A stretch of 64,000 nucleotides of DNA from Nonomuraea spiralis (GTDB lineage Bacteria; Actinomycetota; Actinomycetes; Streptosporangiales; Streptosporangiaceae), in the NCBI RefSeq assembly GCF_014648435.1, contig NZ_BMRC01000022.1:62001-126000 (forward strand), in the 5' to 3' direction. Position numbers and translations under genes: made by a program. The notes beneath the pieces were generated by a model. That model saw only the letters and a program-made list of their open reading frames with translations, did no database searches and was not told the DNA's origin. Of the stretch, positions 7,966 to 16,667 are shown piece by piece. Numbering within the stretch: position 1 is the first letter of the stretch; every line of letters starts with the position of its first letter.

Positions 7966-8689
7966 CACCGCCACCGTCTTCACCCGCGAGTTCCGGCCGG
8001 TCCTGCGCGAGCCGGTCGCGCTGCTGTTCGAGATGGGCCAGCCGCTGCTGTTCCTGTTCCTGTTCGGCTCGCTGCTGGACGGCGCGGTGGGCTCGTCGTG
8101 GCAGTGGTTCGTGCCGGGCATCCTGGTCATGATGTGCCTGACCGGGCCGATGTCGGCCGGCTACACGCTGCTGGTGGAGCTGATCGGCGGCTCGATGGAA
8201 CGCATGCTGGTCACGCCGCTGAACCGGACGGCGATGCTGGTGGGACGGGCCATGAAGGCGATGGTCGTCCTGCTGGCGCAGGCCGTGTTGATCATCGTGC
8301 TGGCTGTCCCGCTGGGGTTCGAGCTGCATCCGGCGGGCGTCCTGGCGGGGCTGGTCCAGCTCACCGTGTTCGGGGTGGGGCTGGGGGCGTTCTCGTTCGT
8401 CCTCGCCATCAGGTCGGCGCCCAGCGGCACGCTGTTCTACGTCGTCAGCCAGTCGATCCTGTTCCCGCTGCTCCTGCTGTCGGGGGTGCTGCTCCCCCTG
8501 GACAGCGCGCCGGGGTGGCTGCGCGTCCTCGGCACGGCCAACCCGGTCACCTACATCGTCGAGGCCCAGCGCGCCCTGTTCTCCGGCGACCTCACGACCC
8601 CCTCCGTCCTGTACGGCACCGCGGCGGCCTGCCTGGTCGCCGCGATCGGGCTGTACCTGGGCAACCGGGCCATGCGCAAGGGCGTGTGA
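7946..8689 (+). CDS. ABC-2 type transporter permease (DrrB-like)
   Basis: A 247-residue membrane protein with about six hydrophobic segments and the ABC-2 signature region (QSILFPLLLLSGVLLPLD...NPVTYIVEAQRAL). It partners the preceding ATPase to form an exporter, probably of a hydrophobic drug or natural product. The genes overlap, which indicates translational coupling. Confidence 0.92.
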   Translation: MTTFLRDTATVFTREFRPVLREPVALLFEMGQPLLFLFLFGSLLDGAVGSSWQWFVPGILVMMCLTGPMSAGYTLLVELIGGSMERMLVTPLNRTAMLVGRAMKAMVVLLAQAVLIIVLAVPLGFELHPAGVLAGLVQLTVFGVGLGAFSFVLAIRSAPSGTLFYVVSQSILFPLLLLSGVLLPLDSAPGWLRVLGTANPVTYIVEAQRALFSGDLTTPSVLYGTAAACLVAAIGLYLGNRAMRKGV

Positions 8690-8698
8690 AATGGAGGC

Positions 8699-9205
8699 AT
8701 GACACATGTCGTCGCCTCCCAGGCCGTGCCGTGGATCCCCGTCGAGCACCGCCTCGACGTGATCCTCTCCTCGGCCCTCCCACCCGCCGACCGGACGACC
8801 TCGGCGTTCGCGTTCGTCTCCGACGACACCGGCAGGACCCTGCTCACGCGGGTCGACCGGGTGGGGCGCGGCTGGGACGTGCCGGGCGGCCATCTGGAGG
8901 CCGGTGAGAGCGCCACGGAGGCCGTGGTCCGGGAGCTTCAGGAGGAGACCGGCCTTCTCCTGGAGCCGTCGGCCCTGTCGGTGTTCGCGTGGCAGCGCAT
9001 CGAGCTCCTGGCTCCGGCCCCGGCCGGCTACCGCTACGCGCCGCTGACGTACATGGTGATGTTCCGCGCCCGGCTGGCGACGCCCGGCGTCGCCACCGCG
9101 CCGCCGGCGGGGTCGGAGAGCACCGGCGCGGAGTGGCTGCCGCACGAGCGGATCAGGGAGCTGTGCGCCGGGCGCACCTGGCTGCCGCTGCTGGAGAGCG
9201 CCTAG
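8699..9205 (+). CDS. NUDIX hydrolase
   Basis: A 168-residue protein containing a complete Nudix box: GHLEAGES, then REL-EETGL, matching G-X5-E-X7-RE-hydrophobic-X-EE-X-G-hydrophobic. Such enzymes hydrolyse nucleoside diphosphates linked to another group, with Mg2+. The start lies 9 bases after the permease stop, so it may belong to the exporter operon. The substrate cannot be read from the sequence. Confidence 0.88.
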   Translation: MTHVVASQAVPWIPVEHRLDVILSSALPPADRTTSAFAFVSDDTGRTLLTRVDRVGRGWDVPGGHLEAGESATEAVVRELQEETGLLLEPSALSVFAWQRIELLAPAPAGYRYAPLTYMVMFRARLATPGVATAPPAGSESTGAEWLPHERIRELCAGRTWLPLLESA

Positions 9206-9867
9206 ACGGTACGCGCCCGTTCGAGGTCGGCGCTGCGGTAGTGGTGCTCCGGGATGCTCGCCAGCGTCGACGGGTGCACCTGGGGGCCCAGCCCGTACAG
9301 CTTCTGGAAGCTCATGATGAGCGGGCGCCAGGCGTCGGGGTCGATGTGGTCGTCGGTGCCCTTCAGGCGGATCTCCTCGTGCACCCAGACCCGCTGCACC
9401 CGCACCTCGAACGCGAGCACCCCGCCCTCGTCGATCGGGTGCGTCTTCTCCACCACGACCTCCATGCCGACCGGGCACTCGGCCACCCGGGGCGCGGCCA
9501 CCGTCTCCGAGGCGACGGGGGTCAGCCCGGCCCGGCCGAACTTGTCCGGTACGAACCGGTACCCGCGCTGCCACTTCCGCTCGGACACCGGGTCGCTCCC
9601 GGTGGTGAGCGCGAGCCGGTCCACCTGCGGCGCAAGGGCGTCGGACGGCAGGTTGAGCACGGCTTCGCCGGTCCGCAACAGGTTCTGGGACGTCTTGGCC
9701 TTGGCCCCGAGGCCCAGCATGCCGCGCCAGCCCAGCCAGAAGGCCGACGACATGGGGGCGAGGTTGGGGGTGCCGTCCTCGTTCACGGTGGAGATCAGGA
9801 CGACGGGGGTGCCGAAGTAGAGGATGTTGGGTTCAATACGGACGTGCCGATCCACAGTGGTGTTCAT
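9202..9867 (-). CDS. Flavin reductase-like protein (FMN-binding split barrel)
   Basis: A protein of about 221 residues with the split-barrel core of the DIM6/NTAB group (LYFGTPVVLISTVNEDGTPNLAP, then MLGLGAKAKTSQNLLRTGEAVLNLP). The family binds FMN and reduces flavins, often supplying monooxygenases. ATG at 9867 (MNTTVDRH) is likely; GTG at 9876 is also in frame. The stop overlaps the NUDIX stop on the other strand by 4 bases. Confidence 0.85.
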   Translation of the reverse strand: MNTTVDRHVRIEPNILYFGTPVVLISTVNEDGTPNLAPMSSAFWLGWRGMLGLGAKAKTSQNLLRTGEAVLNLPSDALAPQVDRLALTTGSDPVSERKWQRGYRFVPDKFGRAGLTPVASETVAAPRVAECPVGMEVVVEKTHPIDEGGVLAFEVRVQRVWVHEEIRLKGTDDHIDPDAWRPLIMSFQKLYGLGPQVHPSTLASIPEHHYRSADLERARTV

Positions 9868-9935
9868 GCCTCCCACTGTCGCCGCTGCCGGCGGCCGGAC
9901 GCTGGCGGCCTTCGGACCTCTCGTTGCCGTACCGG

Positions 9936-10313
9936 TCAGGAGCGGGGGACGAGCCTGATCGTCGCGGCGCGGGCCTTCTGGCTGACGACCGTCTCCACGA
10001 TGCTCTCGGCGTAGTGGCGGTACTTGGCGCGGTACTCGGCGTCGATCCGGTCGTTCAGCTCCGGGTCCGCGTCGGCGAACGTGACGCCCTTGTCGACGCC
10101 GCCGGCCTGCACCCGGCCCCGGCCGCGTTCCTGGGCGCCGCGGAACCAGGTGCCGTCGCGGCCGTTCACGGCCCGGACGTACAGGTCGTCGCCGAGGCGG
10201 ACGACCCAGATCGTCACCGCGCGGCGCAGGTCGCCGTCGCCGCGCAGGGACGCGATCTGGAGTTCGTCGGCGCCGGCGATGCGGTCGAGTTCGTCGTTCG
10301 TCCAGGCGGTCAT
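9936..10313 (-). CDS. DUF2255 family protein
   Basis: A 125-residue protein with the DUF2255 layout: an N-terminal DELDRIAGADELQIAS helix-strand, TIWVVRLGDDLYVRAVNGRDGTWFRGA, and a C-terminal helix ending VSQKARAATIRLVPR. The fold resembles a pyridoxamine-phosphate-oxidase-like barrel and no function is established. It lies 69 bases upstream of the flavin reductase on the same strand. Confidence 0.82.
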   Translation of the reverse strand: MTAWTNDELDRIAGADELQIASLRGDGDLRRAVTIWVVRLGDDLYVRAVNGRDGTWFRGAQERGRGRVQAGGVDKGVTFADADPELNDRIDAEYRAKYRHYAESIVETVVSQKARAATIRLVPRS

Positions 10314-10385
10314 GGGGCTGGCGTACCCGGAGGCGGTCGATGGCGCGTGATGGTCATCGTCCGTTGTTGGTAAACCCGCGACGTG

Positions 10386-11261
10386 TCAGGGGAGGTAGCC
10401 GGCGCGCCTGGCCGAGACCACGCTCTCCATCCGGGTGTGCGTGCCGAGCTTGCGCATCGCGCTGCGCAGGTAGCTCTTGACCGTCTCCGGCTTCAGGTCG
10501 AGCCGCCGGCCGACCTCGGCGTTGCCGCAGCCGACCGCGACCAGGCACAACACGTCGAGCTCCCGGGGCGAGAGCGGGTTGGGCGGGCCCGGCGGGCCCT
10601 GCGGCGCGGTCAGCCGGTCGCAGACGTCCTGGAGGCGCTCGCGCAGGGCCGGGTCGGCGATCTCCTGGGCGATCGAGCGCAGTTCGGCGTGCGCCTCGCG
10701 CAGGTGCTCCCATTCGGGCCCCGCGGGCCTCTCGCGGGCCGCGCGGGTGATCGCGTCCGTCTCCAGCGCGGCCACCCGGCGTTCCACCTCCGCGCGTACG
10801 GCCAGCTCGACGCCGAGCCGGGCGGCGATCAGGCCCATGCCGTCGAGGACGCGGGTGCCGAGCGGAAGCGGCTCGCGGACGCCGCCGTAGAGCAGGCCGT
10901 AGACCGTCTCCCCCACCACGACGGGGACGGCCGCGATCGCGCGCAGGCCCTCCACCACCACCGGTCTGTCGTATTCGTGGCTGATCCGGGAGTCGGTGAC
11001 GTAGTCCTCGACGCTGCCCGGCCGGGCGGTGAGCAGCACCCGGCCGCCCAGGCCGTTGCGGGTGTGGATGGCCAGCCCGCGCAGCACGTCCGTACGGACG
11101 CCCGTCAGCTCGGTGAGGCGCACGGCGCCGCCCGGGACGGAGACCGTGCCGCCGAACAGGACGGGCAGCCCGACCACCTGCCGCATCCGGGTCAGAGCGG
11201 CCCGCAGGAGCACGGCGGCCTGCGGGGCCAGGGCACTCGACGGAAGATGTGTCACCGCCAT
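10386..11261 (-). CDS. GAF-like LuxR family transcriptional regulator
   Basis: A 291-residue protein. Residues ~1-170 form a GAF-like sensor (LAIHTRNGLGGRVLLTARP, AAVPVVVGETVYGLLYGG), followed by a helical linker and a C-terminal LuxR helix-turn-helix (LSPRELDVLCLVAVGCGNAEVGRRL, ETVKSYLRSAMRKLGTHTRME). It lacks a receiver domain, so it probably senses a small ligand. It is divergent from the acyl-CoA ligase gene across an 86-base gap holding a palindrome, so it probably controls that gene and itself. Confidence 0.88.
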   Translation of the reverse strand: MAVTHLPSSALAPQAAVLLRAALTRMRQVVGLPVLFGGTVSVPGGAVRLTELTGVRTDVLRGLAIHTRNGLGGRVLLTARPGSVEDYVTDSRISHEYDRPVVVEGLRAIAAVPVVVGETVYGLLYGGVREPLPLGTRVLDGMGLIAARLGVELAVRAEVERRVAALETDAITRAARERPAGPEWEHLREAHAELRSIAQEIADPALRERLQDVCDRLTAPQGPPGPPNPLSPRELDVLCLVAVGCGNAEVGRRLDLKPETVKSYLRSAMRKLGTHTRMESVVSARRAGYLP

Positions 11262-11295
11262 GTCCCCAGCATGTCACGCGGCCGGCGCCCCCGGG

Positions 11296-11315
11296 CTACC
11301 CCTGAACGGGGGTAG
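11296..11315. promoter_or_regulatory. Palindrome between divergent regulator and acyl-CoA ligase
   Basis: CTACCCC and GGGGTAG form 7-base arms around a 6-base centre in the 86-base divergent gap. This is a candidate operator for the LuxR-type regulator. Confidence 0.5.
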
Positions 11316-11347
11316 CGTCCGGTACCGCCCTGGCGGATGCTTCGGGC

Positions 11348-12979
11348 ATGGGTGACTCACTGCTCTCCTACGCGTCCGGCGTCTCCACGCTCCCCCTGCT
11401 GGGCGAGACGATCGGGGAGAACCTGGAACGCGCCGCGGCCCGGTACGCCGACCGCGAGGCGCTGGTCGAGGTGGCGAGCGGACGGCGCTGGACGTACGCG
11501 GAGTTCGACACCGCGGTGAACGAGCTGGCGCTCGGCCTGCTGGCCAGGGGCGTCGCCAAGGGCGACCGGGTCGGCATCTGGGCCCCCAACTGCGCCGAAT
11601 GGGTGCTGACGCAGTACGCCACCGCCAAGATCGGGGCGATCCTGGTCAACATCAACCCCGCCTACCGCGCCCACGAGCTGGACTACGTGGTCCGCCAGTC
11701 GGGCATGCGGCTGCTGGTCAGCGCCGTCGAGCACAAGACGAGCGACTACCGCGCGATGCTCGCCGAGATCGGGTTCACGCAGGTGGTGTTCATCGGCGAG
11801 CCGGGCTGGGACGAACTGGTCGAGACCGGTCGCCGCGCCGACCCGGCCGCGCTGCGCGTACGGGCGGCCACGCTGTCCTTCGACGATCCGATCAACATCC
11901 AGTACACCTCGGGCACGACCGGCTTCCCCAAGGGCGCGACGCTGTCGCACCACAACATCCTCAACAACGGCTACTTCGTCGGCGAGGGCGTCGGCTACAC
12001 CGAGCTCGACCGCGTCTGCCTGCCGGTGCCGCTCTACCACTGCTTCGGCATGGTCATGGGCAACCTGGGCGCGACCTCGCACGGCGCGTGCGTGGTGCTG
12101 CCCGCGCCCGGCTTCGACGCCGAGGCCACGCTGCGGGCCGTGGAGAGCGAGCGCTGCACCTCCCTGTACGGCGTGCCGACCATGTTCATCGCCGAGCTGG
12201 GCCACCCGCGCTTCGCCGAGTTCGACCTGTCGTCGCTGCGCACCGGCATCATGGCGGGCTCGCCGTGCCCGGTCGAGGTGATGAAGCGGGTGATCGGTGA
12301 GATGCACATGAGCGAGGTGGCGATCTGCTACGGCATGACCGAGACCTCCCCGGTGTCCACGATGACCCGCCGCGACGACGGGCTGGTACGGCGTACCGAG
12401 ACGGTCGGCCAGGTGATGCCGCACCTGGAGGTGAAGATCGTGCACCCGGAGTCCGGGCTCGCGGTGCCCCGGGGCGAGCCCGGCGAGCTGTGCACCCGCG
12501 GCTACTCGGTGATGCTCGGCTACTGGAACGAGCCGGACAAGACGGCCGAGTCGATCGACGCGGCCCGCTGGATGCACACCGGCGACCTGGCCACCATGGA
12601 CGCCGAGGGCTACGTCAACATCGTGGGCCGGATCAAGGACATGGTCATCCGCGGCGGCGAGAACGTCTATCCGCGCGAGGTCGAGGAGTATCTCTACTCG
12701 CATCCCGACATCGCCGACGTCCAGGTGATCGGCGTACCGGACGAGAAGTACGGCGAGGAGCTGATGGCCTGGATCGTGATGCGCCCGGACACCGAGCCGC
12801 TCACCGCCGAGGCGATCAAGCGCTTCTGCACGGGCCGCCTGGCCCACTACAAGGTCCCCCGCTACGTCCACCTGGTGAACGGCTTCCCGATGACGGTCAC
12901 GGGCAAGATCCGCAAGGTCGAGATGCGCGAACAGGCCCTCACCCTCCTGAGCCTGGACGACGACACCCACGCCCACTGA
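11348..12979 (+). CDS. Fatty-acyl-CoA synthetase (AMP-binding)
   Basis: A 543-residue adenylate-forming enzyme with the AMP-binding P-loop YTSGTTGFPKGA (about residues 188-199), YGMTETSPV, the TGDLATMDAEGYVNIVGR hinge, GGENVYPREVEE and the C-terminal catalytic lysine context TGKIRKVEMRE. It activates a medium or long fatty acid to acyl-CoA via acyl-AMP. It stands alone beside its presumed GAF-LuxR regulator. Confidence 0.92.
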   Translation: MGDSLLSYASGVSTLPLLGETIGENLERAAARYADREALVEVASGRRWTYAEFDTAVNELALGLLARGVAKGDRVGIWAPNCAEWVLTQYATAKIGAILVNINPAYRAHELDYVVRQSGMRLLVSAVEHKTSDYRAMLAEIGFTQVVFIGEPGWDELVETGRRADPAALRVRAATLSFDDPINIQYTSGTTGFPKGATLSHHNILNNGYFVGEGVGYTELDRVCLPVPLYHCFGMVMGNLGATSHGACVVLPAPGFDAEATLRAVESERCTSLYGVPTMFIAELGHPRFAEFDLSSLRTGIMAGSPCPVEVMKRVIGEMHMSEVAICYGMTETSPVSTMTRRDDGLVRRTETVGQVMPHLEVKIVHPESGLAVPRGEPGELCTRGYSVMLGYWNEPDKTAESIDAARWMHTGDLATMDAEGYVNIVGRIKDMVIRGGENVYPREVEEYLYSHPDIADVQVIGVPDEKYGEELMAWIVMRPDTEPLTAEAIKRFCTGRLAHYKVPRYVHLVNGFPMTVTGKIRKVEMREQALTLLSLDDDTHAH

Positions 12980-13002
12980 CCGAGCCCGCCGCCGGGCCCG
13001 GT
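12980..13002 (+). terminator. Hairpin after acyl-CoA ligase gene
   Basis: CCGAGCCCG and CGGGCCCGG pair with one mismatch around a short loop directly after the stop codon. There is no T-run; assignment is modest. Confidence 0.4.
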
Positions 13003-13159
13003 TGAACCTGGGGGCGTAGGGGTGCGTAGCTCGGGATGTGGGGTGGTGGAGTTCGGGTCGGGCATGGTCCGGGGCTGGAGGGCTGTGCGACCATGTGGGG
13101 GCCGCGACCGTCCATGACGGCGCGGCCGGGTTCCTGGCCTCGGGCGACGTGGCGGTGCT

Positions 13160-15652
13160 ATGAGAGCTTCCGCACGGACGTACGCCGTGTTCGCGGTCGG
13201 CGTGGGCGTCCTGGTGCTGGTCGCGGTGCTGCGCTTCGGCGGCGGCATCGGCACGGTGGAGGTCTTCGGGCTGCCCACCGCCGGTCCGGTGACCGACTGG
13301 GGGTTGCCGCTGGCGCGCTTCGCCCTCGATCTGTGCGCGGTGGCGTGCGTGGGGACGTTGCTGGCGGCGTCCGTGCTCGCCCCGGCCGGCTCGCCGGAGT
13401 CGGCGCGCTGCCTGCGGGCGGCGGGCTGGTGGGCGCTGGGCTGGGCGGTCGCCGCCCTGGCCGGCTACGTGCTCACCCTGTCCAGTTTCATCCCGATGCC
13501 GGTGTGGAACCTGCTCGCCGAGCCCGGCATGCTCGACTTCGGCACGTCTCTGCCGCAGACGCAGGCGCTCCTGGTGGTGCTGGTCACGACGTTCGGGGTG
13601 GCGGTGGCCACGCTGGTACGCGGGATGCCCGGCTGGGTCCCGCTGGCCCTGGCGGCGTTCGGGCTGCTGCCGCCCGCCTACGTGGGCCATGCCGCCTCGG
13701 CGGCCGACCACGACATCGCCGTGTCCGCGCTGATGGCCCACCTGCTGGGGGTGTCGGTGTGGGTGGGCGGCCTGGCGGCGGTCCTGGTGCATTTCCGGCG
13801 CTCCGGCGACCTGCGGGTCGTCCTGCCCCGGTTCAGCACGATCGCGCTGTGCTGTTTCGCCGCGGTCGCCTTCTCCGGCCTGGTCAGCGCCTGGGTACGC
13901 CTCGCCACCCTCTCCGACCTGTGGCTCAGCCGGTACGGCCTGCTCCTGCTGGCCAAGGTCGCCGCCCTGGCGGCGCTCGCCTGGTTCGGCTGGAGCCATC
14001 GCCGCCGTACCGTCGAGGGGGTCGCGGACCGGGGGGTGCGGCGCACGTTCGTACGACTGGCCGCGGGCGAGGTGACCCTGATGGTGGCGGCGACGGCGCT
14101 GGCCGTCGGCCTCTCGCGCACTCCGCCGCCGCCCGGCGCGGAGAGCGCTCACGACCATCCCGTCCTGGAATACGCCCTCGCGCCCTTCTCCCCCGGCGCC
14201 CTCCTGACCGAGGTGCGCCTCGACCCGCTCGTCCTGCTGCTGCTGGCGCTGCCTGCCGCCGGTTACCTGGCCGGCGTACGCCGGGTGCCCGGCTGGCCGG
14301 TGCCGCGTACGATCTCCTGGCACGCCGGGCTGGCGCTGGCCGCCGTCGCGCTGTTCGGCGGGGTGGGCGGCTACGCGCGGGCGATGGTGTCGGCCCAGGC
14401 CGCGCAGCACGTCGTCCTCGCCGTCGTCGTACCGCTCCTGCTGTGCGCAGGAGCCCCGCTCACCCTGGCGGCCCAGGCCACGGGCCCCGCCTCCCAGTAC
14501 GGCCCGCTCGGCGCGCGTGCCTTCGGGCGGCGCCTCACCCGTCCCGGCCTGCTGACGGCCGCCGTCCCGGTCCTGCTCCTGCTGCTGTACGGCACCGCGT
14601 GGCTGCCCTGGTCGCTCGCCGGTTACGCACCCCACCTGGTCACCGTGGCCCTGTGCACCGGCCTCGGCCTGCTGGTGGCCTGGGCGGTGCTGGACGTCGA
14701 TCCGCTGCCCAGGCCGTTCCCGTGGGCCGCGCGGGTCCGGCTGCTGGCGGTGGCCGCCGCCGCGTACCTGGCTCTGGGGACGTACCTGCTGGTGGGGCCG
14801 GCGGTCGCGGCGGAGTGGTTCTCGCTGGCCGCCCCGCTCGGGGTGCCCGACCCGCTCGCCGACCAGCGCGCGGCCGGAGCGGTGTTCCTGCTGGTGCCGC
14901 TGGCCGCGTTCGTGTTCCCGGCCGTACGCCTGGCGTTGCGGCGGCAGGTCGCCCGCGCGCGGCGGACCCGCGTGGCCCTACACTCGGCTTCCATGGGCGA
15001 TCTCCCGGTGTACGACGTGGTCCTGCTGCCGCCGCACGACGTCAACGCGCGGGCCGTACACCTGAGCCGGCAGTGCGCGGACGCCGCGCCGGCCGAGTTC
15101 GTCCTGCGGGAGGACGGCCTCTACCCGCACATCTCGCTCTACATGGCCAACTTCACCCCGGCCCAGCTCAAGGAGGCCGTCGCGCTGCTGCACGACCTCA
15201 GCCGGCGCACCCCCGGGATGCTCCTCGAAGGCGACTCGTTCGCCGCCAACGAGCACGGCATGGTCGAGCTGTTCTACCGCAGGACCGACGCGATCACCCA
15301 GCTCCAGGAGGAGATCGTCGCCGCCCTCAACCCGTTACGCGAGGGCCTGCGCCACCGCGACCCGGTCGGTCGTGTCCTGGCCGAGCACCGGCTCACCGCG
15401 CCCCCGGTCGCCCGCGCCAACCTCGACCTCTACGGCTACGACGAGATCGGCGACCTGTTCCGCCCGCACATCACGCTCACCCGGCTCCAGCGTCCGGACG
15501 ACCGGCTCGACCAGGCCATCCTCTCCGCGCCTTCGTCCTTCACCGCCGCCTACTCGACGCTCGCGCTGTGCGTGATGGGCGAGCACGGCACCTGCACCGA
15601 CATCGTCGAGACCTTCACCCTCGACACCGCCCCGGTCACTCCGACGGCCTAG
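13160..15652 (+). CDS. CopD-CtaG membrane protein fused to a 2H phosphoesterase-like domain
   Basis: The frame is open for 830 residues. Residues 1-300 hold CopD-type copper-resistance helices (HAASAADHDIAVSALMAHLLGVSVWVGGLAAV). Residues ~330-600 hold the CtaG/caa3 assembly region (ISWHAGLALAAVALFGG, AQAAQHVVLAVVVPLLL). From M612 the sequence is soluble and carries two H-hydrophobic-S/T motifs (YPHISLYM and RPHITLTR), the hallmark of 2H phosphodiesterases. The first two parts occur fused in actinobacteria; the third part is unexpected. A TACACT box lies 9 bases before the internal ATG (14993), so the 2H part may also be expressed alone. The 3' end overlaps the WYL regulator gene by 17 bases. 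Confidence 0.8.
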   Translation: MRASARTYAVFAVGVGVLVLVAVLRFGGGIGTVEVFGLPTAGPVTDWGLPLARFALDLCAVACVGTLLAASVLAPAGSPESARCLRAAGWWALGWAVAALAGYVLTLSSFIPMPVWNLLAEPGMLDFGTSLPQTQALLVVLVTTFGVAVATLVRGMPGWVPLALAAFGLLPPAYVGHAASAADHDIAVSALMAHLLGVSVWVGGLAAVLVHFRRSGDLRVVLPRFSTIALCCFAAVAFSGLVSAWVRLATLSDLWLSRYGLLLLAKVAALAALAWFGWSHRRRTVEGVADRGVRRTFVRLAAGEVTLMVAATALAVGLSRTPPPPGAESAHDHPVLEYALAPFSPGALLTEVRLDPLVLLLLALPAAGYLAGVRRVPGWPVPRTISWHAGLALAAVALFGGVGGYARAMVSAQAAQHVVLAVVVPLLLCAGAPLTLAAQATGPASQYGPLGARAFGRRLTRPGLLTAAVPVLLLLLYGTAWLPWSLAGYAPHLVTVALCTGLGLLVAWAVLDVDPLPRPFPWAARVRLLAVAAAAYLALGTYLLVGPAVAAEWFSLAAPLGVPDPLADQRAAGAVFLLVPLAAFVFPAVRLALRRQVARARRTRVALHSASMGDLPVYDVVLLPPHDVNARAVHLSRQCADAAPAEFVLREDGLYPHISLYMANFTPAQLKEAVALLHDLSRRTPGMLLEGDSFAANEHGMVELFYRRTDAITQLQEEIVAALNPLREGLRHRDPVGRVLAEHRLTAPPVARANLDLYGYDEIGDLFRPHITLTRLQRPDDRLDQAILSAPSSFTAAYSTLALCVMGEHGTCTDIVETFTLDTAPVTPTA

Positions 15653-16607
15653 CCGCGCCGGCCGACAACAGCCTGCGCGCCAGCTCCTGGCAGCGTCCCG
15701 CCAGCTCCGGAGGGTCGAGCACCTCGAAGTCGTGCCCCAGCAGGAGCACGTGCAGGAGCACGAAGTCGAGACTGCCCGCGCCGCTGACCACCTCGCACGC
15801 CTCGCGCCCCCGCTCCCGTACGACGGCCGCCGTCCCCGGGATCTGCGCGCGTACCGTGGCGGCCGGGGCGCGTACGAGGAAACGCGCCTGATGCGGGTAG
15901 ACCCGGCTGGCCACGCTCTCCTGCACGTACGCCGCCGCGTCGGGCGCCGGGCGCGGCCGGAACCGCCAGGTCCGGGCGGACACCCCGGTCATCCGGTCGA
16001 CGCGGAAGCTGCGCCAGTCGTCGCGGTCGAGGTCGTAGGCGAACAGGTACCAGCGCCGTTCGGAGGCGACCAGCCGGTACGGCTCGACCCGCCGCCGCCG
16101 TACCCCGTCCGCCGACGGATAGTCGAAGCCGGCCTCGACCTCGTCCCGGCAGGCCCTGGCCAGCGTCATGAGCACGTCGGGATCGACCGGCGTACGCCCG
16201 CCGCCGAACGACTCCACCGCGCCCGACAACGCCCGCACCTCGTGCCGCAGCCGGGCGGGCAACACCCGGTCGAGCTTGGCCAGCGCCCGCACCGCCGCGT
16301 CGCCGGCGCCCGCGACCGCGCCGTCCGCCCCGGCGAGCAGCGAGACCGCGGTGGCGATCGCCTCCTCGTCGTCCAGCAGCAGCGGCGGCAGATCCTGGCC
16401 GGGTTCGAGCCGGTAGCCGCCGCCGACGCCCTGGCCTGCGTGCACCTGGTAGCCGAGGGCGCGCAGCCGTTCCACGTCACGGCGGACCGTACGGGAGGTG
16501 ACGCCGAGGCGTTCGGCGAGCTCGGGGCCGCTCCAGACCTGGCGCTGCCGTAGCAGGCCGAGCACAGTCAGCACCCGCTCGGCCGTGCCCCGCTCCGTAC
16601 CGCTCAC
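15636..16607 (-). CDS. HTH and WYL domain transcriptional regulator (YafY type)
   Basis: A 323-residue protein. The N-terminal winged helix is ERVLTVLGLLRQRQVWSGPELAERLGVTSRTVRRDVERLRALGY; the WYL domain includes RRVEPYRLVASERRWYLFAYDLDRDDWRSFRVDRM, and a WCX-like tail follows. Family members sense nucleic-acid or nucleotide ligands and regulate nearby genes. GTG at 16607 was chosen because upstream extension would overlap the divergent DinB gene and the palindrome at 16627. Confidence 0.9.
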   Translation of the reverse strand: MSGTERGTAERVLTVLGLLRQRQVWSGPELAERLGVTSRTVRRDVERLRALGYQVHAGQGVGGGYRLEPGQDLPPLLLDDEEAIATAVSLLAGADGAVAGAGDAAVRALAKLDRVLPARLRHEVRALSGAVESFGGGRTPVDPDVLMTLARACRDEVEAGFDYPSADGVRRRRVEPYRLVASERRWYLFAYDLDRDDWRSFRVDRMTGVSARTWRFRPRPAPDAAAYVQESVASRVYPHQARFLVRAPAATVRAQIPGTAAVVRERGREACEVVSGAGSLDFVLLHVLLLGHDFEVLDPPELAGRCQELARRLLSAGAARPSE

Positions 16608-16626
16608 CCGCCCACCCTGCCAGAAA

Positions 16627-16645
16627 GCGGACCGTCTCTGTCCGC
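16627..16645. promoter_or_regulatory. Palindromic operator candidate for WYL regulator
   Basis: GCGGAC-N7-GTCCGC lies in the 60-base gap between the divergent WYL regulator and DinB genes, the expected place for a shared operator. Confidence 0.55.
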
Positions 16646-16667
16646 CGGTGGCGTCACAGTGTTCCCC

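Noticed and set aside
7940..9574. Minus-strand 544-codon open frame opposite the ABC permease and NUDIX genes
   Set aside because: Polar, repetitive composition with no domain; the plus-strand genes are clear.
11357..14635. A 1092-codon open frame on the minus strand
   Set aside because: It is antisense to the acyl-CoA ligase and the CopD-CtaG gene and has only shadow composition.
13036..15891. Long plus-strand open frame of ~950 codons
   Set aside because: Same strand but another frame over the CopD-CtaG-2H gene; Arg/Gly-rich with no membrane segments.
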